From contig NMRB01001871.1 in the NCBI GenBank assembly GCA_002633025.1, positions 76,258 to 140,257 on the forward strand: DNA of 64,000 nt. Reading direction: 5' to 3'. This DNA comes from Notospermus geniculatus. Its lineage: Eukaryota; Nemertea; Pilidiophora; Heteronemertea; Lineidae. How positions within the stretch are numbered: the first letter of the stretch is position 1; each line of letters opens with the position of its first letter. Under the pieces are notes generated by a model. That model did not search any database and had not been told where the DNA came from. It was given only the letters and a program-made list of their open reading frames with translations. Shown in pieces: positions 20,653 to 33,652 of the stretch. Position numbers and translations under genes: made by a program.

Positions 20653-23600
20653 GAGGAAAGAAGCTTGAAATACGTGCAGGGTAGCAGGAACATAGTCGTG
20701 TGTCATGGCCTGTCATCTCGTACGTAGCTTGTTCTGAGTGATATGCTGAGAAGTGACAACATATTTTGTTGACCTTTGTTATTCCTTACAAATAAGAACC
20801 TATGAAGAAGCAACAGCCTCATGTTTCTCTAGAAATATTGTGGCAGAGGGATTGACTGTGGATAAATCAAAATTGTCAAAGCATCTCCGAAAAAAAATGC
20901 TTCAAACAGATTGTTGTTTACTCTCCTTCTTTGCCGTGTTGAGTACGTATAGGCAATCCCTCAGATTTCCTCTGACATTTTCACAAACTCTTGGCAACAG
21001 CGCATGTGCTTATCTTTCCTTCAAGCTGCTTTTTTATCTACCATCCTTTCCCTCATCTCAGGTTATTCAATGGATTGGTAAAAACGAAGACCCACATTCT
21101 CTCATGACATACATCTACAAAGGGATATGATGATTATGTTAACTTGAACGTAACTCTTTACACAATACAGAGTATAAGAGATCACACGCTAACGATAACG
21201 TTTACGTTAACGCTATTTCTTGCATGTATTTCATGTGCAAAAAATATTGTTATTAACGTAAATGTTATCGTTAACGCGTGATCTCTTTAACTCCCTAGTG
21301 TTCCTTCAGAATTCCATTCGTAACACAAGATTAACAATGTCGAGACAAAAAGCAGAACAATTCGTTGGAATCGATTTGCCTGGGAAATTCACCACTGGTT
21401 GATGATCTGTATTGGCAGCACCTGCCTAAAGATATTATTTAAAAGTGTTCACTGTCTTATTGTAAAAAAGCATTCGGGTTTCATCACTAAAGTGCAGCTG
21501 TCATTTTGTAGATAGATCCCATGATTACAAAAGACTTTTTTATTGGAAGGTTGTTCAGTACAAAGTTCGTTTCGAAAAGAAGATATTAAGTTGGAGAGAA
21601 GAAAAGCAAAAAATGCAAATTTCCTAAGAGTGTCTCCCGACGATGTTGTACTGTCGAGTTGAACACAAGCACTAGAGTCATTACTTACAGGTCGTTGTGG
21701 ATGCATTAAAAAACAACCAATGAAAAGAGCATAATGATTCTCAATAGAGATACCAACTGTTGATAAGGGCCCCTCCTGATTCCTGCACAATGTTATTCCC
21801 GATGTCAACAGCACCTGACTCATAACTTTCATTAGAGCCAAAGAGCATTAAATGCGAACGAGGAAGCTGTCATTGATTGGAATGGCATCGTATTGGTTAT
21901 TAGCGACTATTAACTGTCAATTGCAGGTATAACTACTACTAACTACACGAAAATCGCCATCATCTGAATGTATGGAAAAGCTAGAATAGATCTTTCCAAC
22001 AAAGATGGCCTCTAACATTCTCACCATATGACGTCAGAAGCTTAATACCATTCAATGGCTACTGGCACGCTAGGCTGGGTAAAGGGCCATGGGCACAAAG
22101 GTTTAGGTAAAACAATTGTAAAATAAGTGTCTTATATCATGATTGGATAATGAATGAATGGCCACGACGTCATGTGGACGAACTAATAGACAACCACCTT
22201 TGTTGGAAAGGTCTATAAACATGGCATTTCTATGTAAGAGGAATTTCAGAGTTCTTTCTCTTGGAAGGTCCTCTACCTCGTCAACGCTTACTCGAATTCC
22301 CGGTTGGCTTCAACTTAAACACTCGAACGAAATGCATTATATTTATCAGATCTTGAAATCATGCCGATAAGTCTGCCTGATGTTCTGTATTGAAATGTAT
22401 CGAACGTTCTAGACTGCTCCAGTTGTCTGCTCCGACGGTTAGGCTGGCTCGGGAATGTCTTGGACAAGGCATGCTTCGGAACAGACTTGCCGATCAATGC
22501 CAGGTCCTGTCTACTCTGACGTGGCGCTGTGATGGAGGCGGTTACCTAAGCCTGGGAACGTCTGGTGTCAAGTGATACAAAGGAAGCCATTCTACCTGTG
22601 TCGGTGGTCGAAATATCTGAAATGAATTGAGGTGGAATTCGTAAATCCCTGCCACAATGGATGGGCGGATGGCGTAAACACATGATGGCGTCATGTCTTG
22701 AATACATACAGAGAGCAAGGTGTGGATCATCTACAAAACAAAGCTGTGGATAAACCGAAGTCAAATACAGATTACTTCTTAGCTTGGTATTTCTGGCTCT
22801 AATGCCCAAGTTGCAAACCTGTCGTTTATCGAACGCTAATACATGCGATCAGCCTCTCTTCGTAGCAATCGATTTTGGGATGATCACAGGGAATCTGATG
22901 CGAAATCAATCACTGGTCAATATAACATTTGTGTGGTTGGGCAATAGAATAGAGATAAGGCTACAGCTGATGGTTTCTTCACAAAAGATAAACATTCAAG
23001 AAATGAGAGAAGTCAAATCTTTTGACCATAAAAAGAAGTTTCGTTTTCAAATTCCAATACTCATCTAAAGAAAGCACAAAACTATTATTGCTTGGCTTGC
23101 AAAGTGAAATGGTGATGATATTCGCTCTTCATCTGCAGCAGTGAAAGGAAGATTACTTTTATAAAAGAAACGGAATCTCCAAGATACAGATTTCATGTGA
23201 AATGAAAAGGCTTATGAAATACAGATGCACTCATAAAGGGGACTCATCAAGCGATGGGTCATCAAGCCATCTTTTGCACTGCAATGACCATCAAGTGCCA
23301 AGGATTTCTAAATGTGAAATAGGTGTTGTATCTATTCTGGCCCGATCAATGTTTGTAATGAACTTAACTTGCCGGCAGCATAAGCGTTGATGACGCATTT
23401 ACTGAGTATATCACCAGGATGAGGTGAGACATTTGTGCTGTAATAAGGTTCTATCAAAAATAGTCTCTGTTATCTATTTTGGTTTTTCTTTATTTCGCTT
23501 ACTTTTGACCCAATAGACACGAGTTTTGGGTTCAACTACCGTTTGTCAACTACCGCTCGTCAGGCACGAACCAAAGTCTTACTCCCAACAGGCTTTTTTA

Positions 23601-24761
23601 TCATCTTTCAATATCAAGGACAGTTGCCATGGTTACGGATGTAATAGCAGCTAATTTTGCTGAACTGGAGAAACTGTATGGCGAGTTGGCCAGACATATA
23701 GTAGTTTTGGATAATGGGTAATAATAAATAGCCGGTGACTTGGGAATAGCATGAAGAGTGTTTAATGAAGTATACTGAGTTCAAGTGAAATGTACTCGCA
23801 TGACTACGTAACGGCTTTTGAAGAGACTGGGGTTACAGCCAAGTGTGTTTGACACTGCTGTGGTAAAAGGTGCTATATAAAAGCCTAGTGTTTGAAGAGC
23901 TGAAAGCAGTCCTCATTTTATCACAACTGTTGATGTCTTTGATGCTCCAGTTACAACTTGCTCATCACCTGCAGAATGACTGTTCCCTTTCGGCAGGGCT
24001 GAATACTTTATGAACATTTCTTCAAGTTGACGCTTCTGAAACTTATACCTTGCTCAGCTCCTATCATCTGCAAAATGTTCCCCTCCGGCAAGGCTGAATG
24101 CCTTATGAAAATGTGCCTTTTCATCTACATGTAGTTGACACTTTCTACAAAGATGTTTCAACTTTTTTCGTCGTTTGATGCTGGAAGTTATAATAACGTT
24201 TGCGAAATCAAATAAAATGCTCAAACTGCTTTTGAATGCATCATTTAGCAATCTCAGTTGCAGTGATGATATTTTCCATTCCTAAATCGTGTTGTAATGC
24301 TCCATGGGAATGGGGATTTGACTATTAGTTAATGTTGTCAAATGGATTCGTTGATCAAGCCAAACAATTTAAGCGTAATCATCTGCATCAAACTTGTCAG
24401 TTGGTGGTTTTGAATTTGGAATCAAATTAAGTGCACATTGGGATGCACACGACGATGAAAATAATCAACTCTCAAACTATTATGCTTGGCTTTTTCCTTA
24501 ATGACATTGGTAGCTATATTGAAAAAAGACAGCAAAACTGGATTAACGTATTGTGAATCCGTCCCATGACGAGTGTATGGTTCATCTGACGATTCCTTGA
24601 GGACGGGGGCTGTAGGTTAGTTACCATTGTCATTTTTTGGTCTGGGTATTATTTCTGGGTTGTTGTCATCGCCAAAGGAATCATAACTTGTAATCAATTT
24701 TGCCTTGTGATAGTTATCAAAATGTCACTAAAGACTTTAAATATGCCACTAAAGCTACATG
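20653..24761. other. Intergenic, no gene recognised (contains one palindromic element)
   Basis: AT-rich sequence with scattered short open frames on both strands, none with a motif, splice support or composition suggesting coding use. The palindrome at 21178-21290 is listed separately. Confidence 0.4.
21178..21290. mobile_element. Palindromic MITE with about 35-bp arms
   Basis: The left arm begins AGAGATCACACGCTAACG and continues through CGTTTACGTTAACG. The right arm runs AACGTAAATGTTATCG to GTTAACGCGTGATCTCT. The arms are near-perfect inverted repeats around a loop of about 40 bases, which would fold into one long hairpin. No coding capacity. Confidence 0.7.
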
Positions 24762-26236
24762 TATACTTTAACATATAAAAATGGTCTCACAACAATCAAA
24801 ACTTCTCTTCATGGAAATAAACGGGTGACTTTGAGAGCAAAACTGCCCGGTCAACAAAGCATTTCATATCCCATTCACAGCCTGATCTGACACACTAACT
24901 TTTTGGGAGGCTGCAAAAACAATGTTATCGTCATAAAATCGACTTGATATTTCACACACATACGTACAGACATATACTTTAACATATAAAAATGGTCTCA
25001 CAACAATCAAAACTTCTCTTCATGGAAATAAACGGGTGACTTTGAGAGCAAAACTGCCCGGTCAACAAAGCATTTCATATCCCATTCACAGCCTGATCTG
25101 ACACACTAACTTTTTGGGAGGCTGCAAAAACAATGTTATCGTCATAAAATCGACTTGATATTTCACACACATACGTACAGACATATACTTTAACATATAA
25201 AAATGGTCTCACAACAATCAAAACTTCTCTTCATGGAAATAAACGGGTGACTTTGAGAGCAAAACTGCCCGGTCAACAAAGCATTTCATATCCCATTCAC
25301 AGCCTGATCTGACACACTAACTTTTTGGGAGGCTGCAAAAACAATGTTATCGTCATAAAATCGACTTGATATTTCACACACATACGTACAGACATATACT
25401 TTAACATATAAAAATGGTCTCACAACAATCAAAACTTCTCTTCATGGAAATAAACGGGTGACTTTGAGAGCAAAACTGCCCGGTCAACAAAGCATTTCAT
25501 ATCCCATTCACAGCCTGATCTGACACACTAACTTTTTGGGAGGCTGCAAAAACAATGTTATCGTCATAAAATCGACTTGATATTTCACACACATACGTAC
25601 AGACATATACTTTAACATATAAAAATGGTCTCACAACAATCAAAACTTCTCTTCATGGAAATAAACGGGTGACTTTGAGAGCAAAACTGCCCGGTCAACA
25701 AAGCATTTCATATCCCATTCACAGCCTGATCTGACACACTAACTTTTTGGGAGGCTGCAAAAACAATGTTATCGTCATAAAATCGACTTGATATTTCACA
25801 CACATACGTACAGACATATACTTTAACATATAAAAATGGTCTCACAACAATCAAAACTTCTCTTCATGGAAATAAACGGGTGACTTTGAGAGCAAAACTG
25901 CCCGGTCAACAAAGCATTTCATATCCCATTCACAGCCTGATCTGACACACTAACTTTTTGGGAGGCTGCAAAAACAATGTTATCGTCATAAAATCGACTT
26001 GATATTTCACACACATACGTACAGACATATACTTTAACATATAAAAATGGTCTCACAACAATCAAAACTTCTCTTCATGGAAATAAACGGGTGACTTTGA
26101 GAGCAAAACTGCCCGGTCAACAAAGCATTTCATATCCCATTCAGCCTGATCTGACACACTAACTTTTTGGGAGGCTGCAAAAACAATGTTATCGTCATAA
26201 AATCGACTTGATATTTCACACACATACGTACAGATG
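24762..26236 (+). repeat. 211-bp satellite, seven tandem copies
   Basis: Unit starts (TATACTTTAACATATAAAAA) fall at 24762, 24973, 25184, 25395, 25606, 25817 and 26028, an exact 211-base period. The last unit is 209 bases, having lost CA within CATTCACAGCC. Apart from that the units read as identical. The array ends into ATACTTTAACATATACATG. No open frame runs through it. The perfect identity means recent amplification or homogenisation, or an assembler copying one unit; true copy number may differ. Confidence 0.95.
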
Positions 26237-26811
26237 TATACTTTAACATATACATGTACTTTAATTGATGTATAGCTTGTTAAAAACGCATGTCAAGCAG
26301 AAGTCAACGTGCTGGGGCAATAGGAGCAGTCACCCGCGCGTATTGCCAAAAGACGGCAGCAAAGTTCTAGCGGACCAATACACAGGAAAATCCACGTAAT
26401 TGTGCTCTATCAAGAATAAATGGGTCCGCTATTGTGATACATATTGGTCAACTCACTGGCACCTCCCATTCCAACCTCACATATCCGCAGGGTTGCAGTG
26501 TGCACTGACAATTAATGGAAAAAAGACTCTGATACACAAGTGGCCATATCTAAAAAATGAGCCAGCCGCTATAAGATGGGCGAGTGGATGCCTCACTCAA
26601 CACTAATGAGGCCAGGGAATTACTTGGACTTCTTACCTTTTTCCAATATGTGGTGATGTACACGTACATTCGTTTTGTGAGTCCCATGTCTCAGAATGCT
26701 CTCTATTTTTTATACTCTATAATACTGGTCAATTTTGGATTAAGAGATGTGTGCTGTCATGTCACATACGAGGTCGTTGAACAATAATGCAGGCTCTGCC
26801 CACAAGCTTGT

Positions 26812-26943
26812 GCCAATGGGTCATATTAATAAAGACTAGCAAATGCTTTTACTTAAATTTTTCAATACAAATGCACTAGGCTATGCTGTACAAATCTGAA
26901 GGTAAAGCATTTGCTAAGTCTTTATTCATATGAGCCATTGTCT
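26812..26943. mobile_element. Hairpin MITE in block 1, first copy
   Basis: Arms of about 40 bases: CCAATGGGTCATATTAATAA to GCAAATGCTTTTAC, and GTAAAGCATTTGCTAAG to TTTATTCATATGAGCCATTG, inverted with few mismatches. The second haplotype copy (27503-27631) has the same element. Confidence 0.65.
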
Positions 26944-27502
26944 TGGGAAAGTATTGTGCAACGTCACCCAGGGCATGCCGACTGTATAGACGNAACGTGC
27001 TGAGGCAATAGGAGCAGTCACCCGCGCGTATTGCCAAAAGACGGCAGCAAAGTTCTAGCGGACCAATACACAGGAAAATCCACGTGATTGGTGCTCGATC
27101 AAGAATAAATGGGTCCGCTATAGTGACACCTATTGGTCAACTCACTGGCACCTCCCATTCCAACCTCACATATCCGCAGGGTTGCAGTGTGCACTGACAA
27201 TTAATGGAAAAAAGACTCTGATACACAAGTGGCCATATCTAAAAAATGAGCCAGCCGCTATAAGATGGGCGAGTGGATGCCTCACTCAACACTAATGAGG
27301 TCAGGGAATTACTTGGACTTCTTACCTTTTTCCAATATGTGGTGATGTACACGTACATTCGTTTTGTGAGTCCCATGTCTCAGAATGTTCTCTATTTTTT
27401 ATACTCTATAATACTGGTCAATTTTGGATTAAGAGATGTGTGCTGTCATGTCACATACGAGGTCGTTGAACAATAATGCAGGCTCTGCCCACAAGCTTGT
27501 GC

Positions 27503-27631
27503 CAATGGGTCATATGAATAAAGAATAGCAAATGCTTTTACTTGAATTTTTCAATACAAATGCACTAGGCTATGCTGTACAAATCTGAGGGTAAAGCATT
27601 TGCTAAGTCTTTATTCATATGAGCCATTGTC
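27503..27631. mobile_element. Hairpin MITE in block 1, second copy
   Basis: Same inverted arms as the copy at 26812-26943, with GTCATATGAATAAAGAATAG on the left arm. It is the allelic counterpart and not a second insertion, because the flanks match too. Confidence 0.65.
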
Positions 27632-27696
27632 TTGGGAAAGTATTGTGCAACGTCACCCAGGGCATGCCGACTGTATAGACGCTGCCAATTGATCAC

Positions 27697-27809
27697 CAGG
27701 GGCCGTAAGCACAAAACATCTTAAGTGAAAAATTTCCCTTAAACTATTGTTCCAAACAAAAGATAAGGGAGGTTTTACACTTAAGATGTTTTATGAATAC
27801 GGCCCCTGG
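27697..27809. mobile_element. MITE, family B (CAGGGGCCGTA / ACATCTTAAG palindrome), copy 1
   Basis: The left end CAGGGGCCGTAAGC then ACAAAACATCTTAAG pairs with the right end CTTAAGATGTTTTATG then AATACGGCCCCTG. The internal AATTTCCCTTAAACTATTG and AAAGATAAGGGAGG also pair. Non-coding, hairpin-forming. Related copies are at 31147 and 39500. Confidence 0.75.
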
Positions 27810-29352
27810 CCTTAAGCCCTGCCCACATGTAATCGTCCATATCATGTTACTTGTAGGTTTCATTTGAGTCTACAATCATTGTTGATTCTGAATGGAAGCT
27901 TTAACGTCGTGAAAGCTGATCGGTTCGAGTCAATCTTTGATGGTAGCCCTGTCTATTGCAGCTGGCGTTCGGCGTTTACGTTGATGAACGAACTTATAAG
28001 ATGTAAATTACGGTATACACGTTCGCTTTTAAGAAAATTAGCATTGGGAACGAAGAGTTGGTTTATGTTGGTCTGACTACACAATAGTTCTCAGCTATGC
28101 TTACACCCTGACAAACCAATAAAACGCAATGGGATATTGTCAAAATAGAAAAAAAGGAGTTCTTTTTTTTCATACCACATGATATTTTGGGATGGTTTGT
28201 ACAAGATCTGTTATTCCAAATTGGTACTGTCAAACGTGGAGTCGACTCGAACATCTCGCTAGATTAGTCTCATTGATCTTTCTTGAAAAAAAAAGTTTTG
28301 CTTCTCGCGATTGCTCACTTGGTGCCAATTAGTCAGGTCTGTAAGTTATTGCGCTTTCAATATGACAAGCAGACCAAGAGCTGCACATTTCACTGAGATT
28401 TATTCAAATATGAAGTAAGATCAGGCGTAAATATCTTAAGATATTGATGGATGTGCATGGGAACCAATGATGTTTTTAAAAAATAGGTCTATAGTTGATT
28501 ACTGCCGCCAGCGTAAGAATTGAACCAGCATAAATACAGGAATAGTGACGTTATTTACCCATTCTGCCCAGACTGGATAAGAATATGGATCTCTCATTTC
28601 TCAAATTCGCATCTCTTCTGCACCGACGGTCTCTGAGAATTTCACGACAGTAGGACACTGCAGGTCCTGAATGAAAAATCGGCTGAGGCGGTAATTTGAT
28701 CAATCCATCAACTGCATTCAACCAACACGCAGAAATGAGATCGAAGAAAATACCGGTACCGCAAATTAGGATAAAGCGAATGATGGTGATGGGTCTCTAT
28801 TGGCTGGATGCTTCGTGCAGCATGCAAATAATCAAATTTATGTCCGTAGTAATGTTATGATGAGGATGACTATGGGTTAGTGAAAGTAAGGCAAGAAGGT
28901 TCCATTGAAGATATGAAGTAAGCAAGGCATTGAAGAGAAAATGAACTTCGGTACTAGGTATTGCTGGATAAAGGTCTGAGTCAGAATGACTTTATTTTTG
29001 CCTGGAAAAGGTAATACACCCTGGGAAATGTCGATGACTTTCCGGCCACCAGAACAAGCGTGATCCAAAAAGTCAGTTAAGCGAGCAGAGGTTACATCCA
29101 ACTGGTATTTCTATTGCCGCAGGAGTGGTTATCACGCCTGTCGTTGACATGTACTCACGGTAATGAAGTTATCAATAAAATATTTCCTGGCCAGTCGAAG
29201 TAGGGTGTCACAGTGGAATCCACTCATCGTGCACCTTGCCTTCCACGTTTCTTCTTCAGTCGAACTGTGCTGCTGCATCAGGTTTTAAATATCATCACTC
29301 AATAGGCGTTCTTTCCATTTACATGTATACCAAAACCATCTAATTTTAGGTA
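27810..29352. other. Intergenic, no gene recognised
   Basis: Short open frames only. A homopolymer-rich patch lies near 28150-28170. Nothing that I can assign. Confidence 0.4.
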
Positions 29353-29490
29353 ACCAGGGATCTTTTTCACGAAGATGTCGTAACGTAACGGACTGCGTAA
29401 ACTGTTATCCCTAGGGGAACCTATTGTTCACGATCAGCCTGACAAAGGATTCGCTTACCCTTAAAGTTACGGGAGCTTTGTGAATAGAGA
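29353..29490. mobile_element. MITE, family A, copy 3
   Basis: Left end with TTTTTCACGAAGATGTCGTAAC, diverged; right end GTTACGGGAGCTTTGTGAAT. The core CCTATTGTTCACGATCAGCC and GACAAAGGATTCGC is present. It abuts the palindrome at 29490-29610. Confidence 0.65.
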
Positions 29491-29610
29491 GTTTTCGCAA
29501 AGTCCCCGAAACGCGAACGCCAATCTCATTGTTCAGTGCCGGGAAGACAACACCGAACAAAAGGATTGACGTTCGCGTTTGCGTTTCGGGGGCTTTGCGA
29601 AAACACTTTC
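29490..29610. mobile_element. MITE, family C (TTTTCGCAAAG..CCCCGAAACGCG palindrome)
   Basis: The left arm GTTTTCGCAAAGTCCCCG then AAACGCGAACG, and the right arm CGTTCGCGTTTGCG then TTTCGGGGGCTTTGCGAAAA, are inverted repeats. The 3' border carries AAGGTCCCTGG, the partner of CCAGGGATC at the left of the family A copy. So the pair may be one composite or nested insertion spanning 29353-29632. Confidence 0.65.
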
Positions 29611-29632
29611 CATGTATAAGGTCCCTGGCTGC

Positions 29633-31010
29633 CAGGAAATGAGAGCATGTTCTATTTTAATTGACATACCTGTGTTGAAAACACCAGTAGCTTCCCTGGT
29701 TGCTGACTGTAGCAGAGGACAAATACTGAATATCTATTATATCTACCTCCATTCTGTTTCTCATGAATCACTCTCCGTCCTTGACATATTAGGATATTGT
29801 CAGAGCGGATTAAATCTAACGGTACATTTGGTATCCTGGGGCTAGAGATCAACTTGCCATCCGTGGGAGTGTAATGTCTCCATAATTGGCTGTACAATTG
29901 GCGGTCAGACTCAGAGGCAGTTGATATTAGATTGGCGAACTGCTTCCTGTATGGCCAACAACAACAACAAAGGTAAAAATTCATCTGAGAACTGCTTTTT
30001 AAGGCATCAACTCATTTATTGCTTAGTCATTGGTTTTTGAAATCAAATAACCAACATAAAAAAGTCGTTAAGTATGGTAAACTACCTTTGAAATTAAATG
30101 ACCAACATCAATAAAGTGGTGAAGTATGGTTAAGTACCTCATGTGGCCTTACCGGCCTCCTTTCTGCTAGTATCTAATCTTGCCATCTTTAGAGGACTAT
30201 ACGACGTAATTGACATGTAGACATGAAGTCGAGATAAAAAACGTACGACATACTTGAGTGTAGTTCCTAATGCCGTCGGTACATTAGCTGAACACACGTC
30301 TTGTGTTCATAATGAAATCGGAGGGATTTTCTCTAAAGAAGCCATGAGATGTTCCCTTGAAAAAGCTGCTCGTCAAACAAACAGTGGTTCTTGTTTCCTG
30401 TCGTGACATGTTTGAGTGACTGGTGGTCTGATTAGCGACATGAGCGGAGTTACCAATTACACAGCTTTTTCTTCTTCACGTCCTGTCTTTAGACTTGTGA
30501 TAAGGTGAAATGCGTTAACGCCAAGAACAGGCAGGGTTTCGTGACTAATGTTTCTTCATGATGTTTTCCGCAGGTTACACAGACAGACTGGAGAAAATTG
30601 TCAGTCTTGTCCAGACTTCCATTCCGCGAAGTCTGGCGACGGATCGGAAAAAAATGTCATTTTGGTTATCAAATATACGTATATCAGACCACATCTTAAA
30701 TGTGATGAATTCGGCAACTGTAATCTGTTGGTGACCCATTCCATACATTACAAATATTGCGTGATTGGTGTATTTTGTCTCCAAATGTCGTCTGCTATTG
30801 CCACTCTGAAGCCAGCTCGATAATTCATCCCAGGAATAAATGAATTTTGGTGATTTCATTGTCTGATTGATGGTCCTGTTGTGAAAGGATGTTTCTGTTA
30901 ATTGATTTTGGAATTGGGCTCTCCGATTGGTATGCTATACTATTGAACTGTTGGATTTACGTTAGGCCGTGGTGGTATTTACATGTCATGGAAGTAAATA
31001 CTGAGATCTG
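29633..31010. other. Intergenic, no gene recognised
   Basis: Open frames at 30548-30823 (+) and 30575-30859 (-) overlap and show no motif. Nothing else is supported. Confidence 0.4.
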
Positions 31011-31146
31011 GGAACTTATTCACGAAGCTCCCGTAACTTCACGGAGTGCGCAAAACTAGGCGATTGTCCATCTGCAGGCAACCTATTGTTCACTATTAAC
31101 CTGACAAAGGATTTGTGTACCCGTAAATTTACGGGGGCTTTGTGGA
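31011..31146. mobile_element. MITE, family A, copy 4 (joined to family B)
   Basis: TTATTCACGAAGCTCCCGTAAC on the left and TTTACGGGGGCTTTGTGGAT on the right, with CCTATTGTTCACTATTAACC and GACAAAGGATTTG inside. The right end runs straight into a family B palindrome at 31147. Confidence 0.7.
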
Positions 31147-31251
31147 TAATGCATAAAACATCTTAAGTGTAAAATTTCCCTTATCTTTTGTTAGGAACAA
31201 TAGTTTAAGGGAAATTTTACGCTTAAGATATTTTATGCATACGGCCCCTGG
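31147..31251. mobile_element. MITE, family B, copy 2
   Basis: GCATAAAACATCTTAAG on the left pairs with CTTAAGATATTTTATGC on the right, ending TACGGCCCCTGG. The internal AAATTTCCCTTATC and TTTAAGGGAAATTTTA also pair. The left CAGGGGCC end is missing, replaced by the family A copy. Confidence 0.7.
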
Positions 31252-33652
31252 TTCTCTAGGCCTTTTTACACGAGGCCAGTTCACTTACTCGTGGCAGCAC
31301 TGGCGTCTTAATAGACAACCGAATTTCAATGCTTGCTCTCTGAACCACCATATAGTTTTCGAATGGCAATCCTCTTTACATCCATATTTGCATTTGAAAA
31401 ATGAATCTTCTTGTGAAGCTTAAATTGAGTTTGTAAATGCCATGCATTAAATTGCTTTTACTAAATTTAGTCACAAACTGACAGAATGACATTTATGGCC
31501 TCAAATCGTCTAGGTTTGATTAACCACCTTAGTATGGTTGCTGCCTGTTGCAGATTTGCTAATTGTAGTTGCGTCCAACAGGGCTGTTATTGCCTGACTG
31601 AGCAGTAACTAGTTATTGGATCACCTGGGTGTCCCTGACGTCGGAAGTCGTCAGGGTCCAAACATCCTGAGGTTTTGAGATTCCGAGCGCGGGTGATGTT
31701 GAGGATGTTGCGCTGAGAACCCGTATCTCAGAATGAAGTCCAAACAAACTTGGCTTCTCCACGTGAGAGTTATCTCACTCTACATGTTGTTGGCTGTTAA
31801 TGGGCACCGTTGTTGGTTTCCTGGTGACTTACTCGAAGACCAAAGTGACACTAATGACTGCCCGTAGTTTTCAACGACTGAATTCTCCACAGTGAGCTAA
31901 CGTGAGCGAGAAAACGCCCACTGGAGAGGCGCCTTTATCCTTTCATTAGATGCTGCTGTATTCTTTAATTTCTATCATAATGATTAACCACAGACCCTTC
32001 ACCTTATGAAGATCCATTCATCCATTCCCACTACCAGAAGGCACCATTAACCCAGCACCATTCAGCGATGTGGAGGGAAGTTCCATTAATCTAGCTTACA
32101 CTGTACGCCAAGCATCATTGAACCAGACACGGGGTTCCATTATCGGAGTCTATTCAATTTGATATTTAATCAGTGCTGATGCAAATCTCAAGTCACATGT
32201 TGCTAAAATGATTGAGTTACACAAATGTTATCCTCTGAACAACGTTATGCATTGTTCCAGTGACTATTGATAGCTAATAAAAAAGTGGTATGCAGTATTC
32301 CGGCTTTTAGGCTGCTTATTAGATATAATAATCAGTTAAGATATTTATACCAATCTTTCATCAGTCGTAATCGATGACATATACCGGTACTGATTGTGGA
32401 AGTTGCAGTTGTATGTCATAAAAAGTGTATCGTTGTGTACAGCATCACTCCCAAGGCATTCGTTGGATACGTCCCTTAGAATAAAAGGGGTTACACCTTT
32501 TATAACTACATGTACATGTAATCAGTATCAACAGGTGGTCAGCATTAAAGCATGGAACAGAGAAGTTAACACCGTACTTTGTAACTCAAATTTTCATTGC
32601 GTATTACTTTTTTTGAATTCTGATTGAAATATGTCAAGGAGGATGCCCTTGGCCTCTTTATTTCAGAAACCTTTGATGTAAAGGAAAAGCACCATTAATA
32701 CATTAGTCATGTCTTCTTGAAAATATGCAAGGTGATGAAGAGAAAATCCTTGTCATGTACACGGCTTTGCGCCAAGGGGCAGTGGTGTTGCTAAGCAGTC
32801 AGTAAAACCTTTTGATAGCGATGTTGTTGATGGTTCAGGGATCTACATTGCCCAGGGTTGATATTTAATGGCTTTTTTGGAAGAAATTGACTGGCAAATG
32901 GATATCGGTGAAATGTCTGGACGTATTGGCTGAAATCAACTGTAACAAATGTTACCCCAGTGGTAACTACATGTACTGTATCAGGAGGAGATTATCTCCT
33001 CCTGACTGAATGAGACACCGACGGTGGTTAAGAGGGTAATCACTTATGCATTTTTTTTCAGTTGACAATCGAAATGTTGTGTAAATTCCTGGTACCAGGG
33101 ACCAATATCCTCTGGTACTATCAGTCAACCCAGATCTTTCCCAGACTGAAACTTCAAATGTTCATCTTCTCTGATGAAACCAGGTCTGCACAATTTTATG
33201 CACCAAATGTTACCAGTTCAGTTCAGTGCACCACTGATTTGATAATGCCTCAAGTGAGACAAAATACATATATAACGTAAACCCAATATTAGTATTTGGT
33301 AATATCTGAGTAAACGTACGAGTGATTTCTGTGATGTTGTTTGTGAATTGCAAAGAAGAAGTTGGCCCGATTTATGATTTGACTGCAAGTGATCCGAAGA
33401 TGGTTCGTAATTTGTTGGCTTTGTGCCAGTCTTCGAGATGAGACATTGGCTCGCCGTCTGCTTCAGACAGTCGTGGAGAAGCTGATGCGACTGTTCATAT
33501 TGGATGGACGGTCTCGGAGGTACAATGAGCCTGATATAAGATGTCATAAGATACATCAGAAACAAGCGGTCTCATTATCTAGCTGGGTACATGTATGTTA
33601 AATCCTTGCTTTGGTCGTAATTCAACGGGCAAACTGTGTTACCAACTGATTC
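31252..33652. other. Intergenic, no gene recognised
   Basis: Contains short open frames on both strands (for example 33218-33565 minus) without motifs, start context or splice support. No repeat with clear ends was seen. Confidence 0.4.

Larger units (their letters stand above)
26306..27681 (+). repeat. Duplicated block 1 (about 687 bp twice, joined at an n)
   Basis: 26306-26992 and 26994-27681 match almost base for base, starting AACGTGCTGGGGCAATAGG and AACGTGCTGAGGCAATAGG, with scattered substitutions. A single n at 26993 marks the join. The best reading is two haplotypes of one locus placed in series. Open frames inside (67 residues, one in each copy) differ by two residues and resemble no protein I know. 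Confidence 0.85.

Noticed and set aside
24762-26236. CRISPR-like array
   Set aside because: Direct tandem units of 211 bases with no unique spacers, in a eukaryotic intergenic region; it is a satellite.
26584-27476. Two 67-codon near-identical frames (MDASLNTNE start)
   Set aside because: Duplicate comes from the haplotype block, not from conservation; no family or splice support, very hydrophobic chance-like composition.
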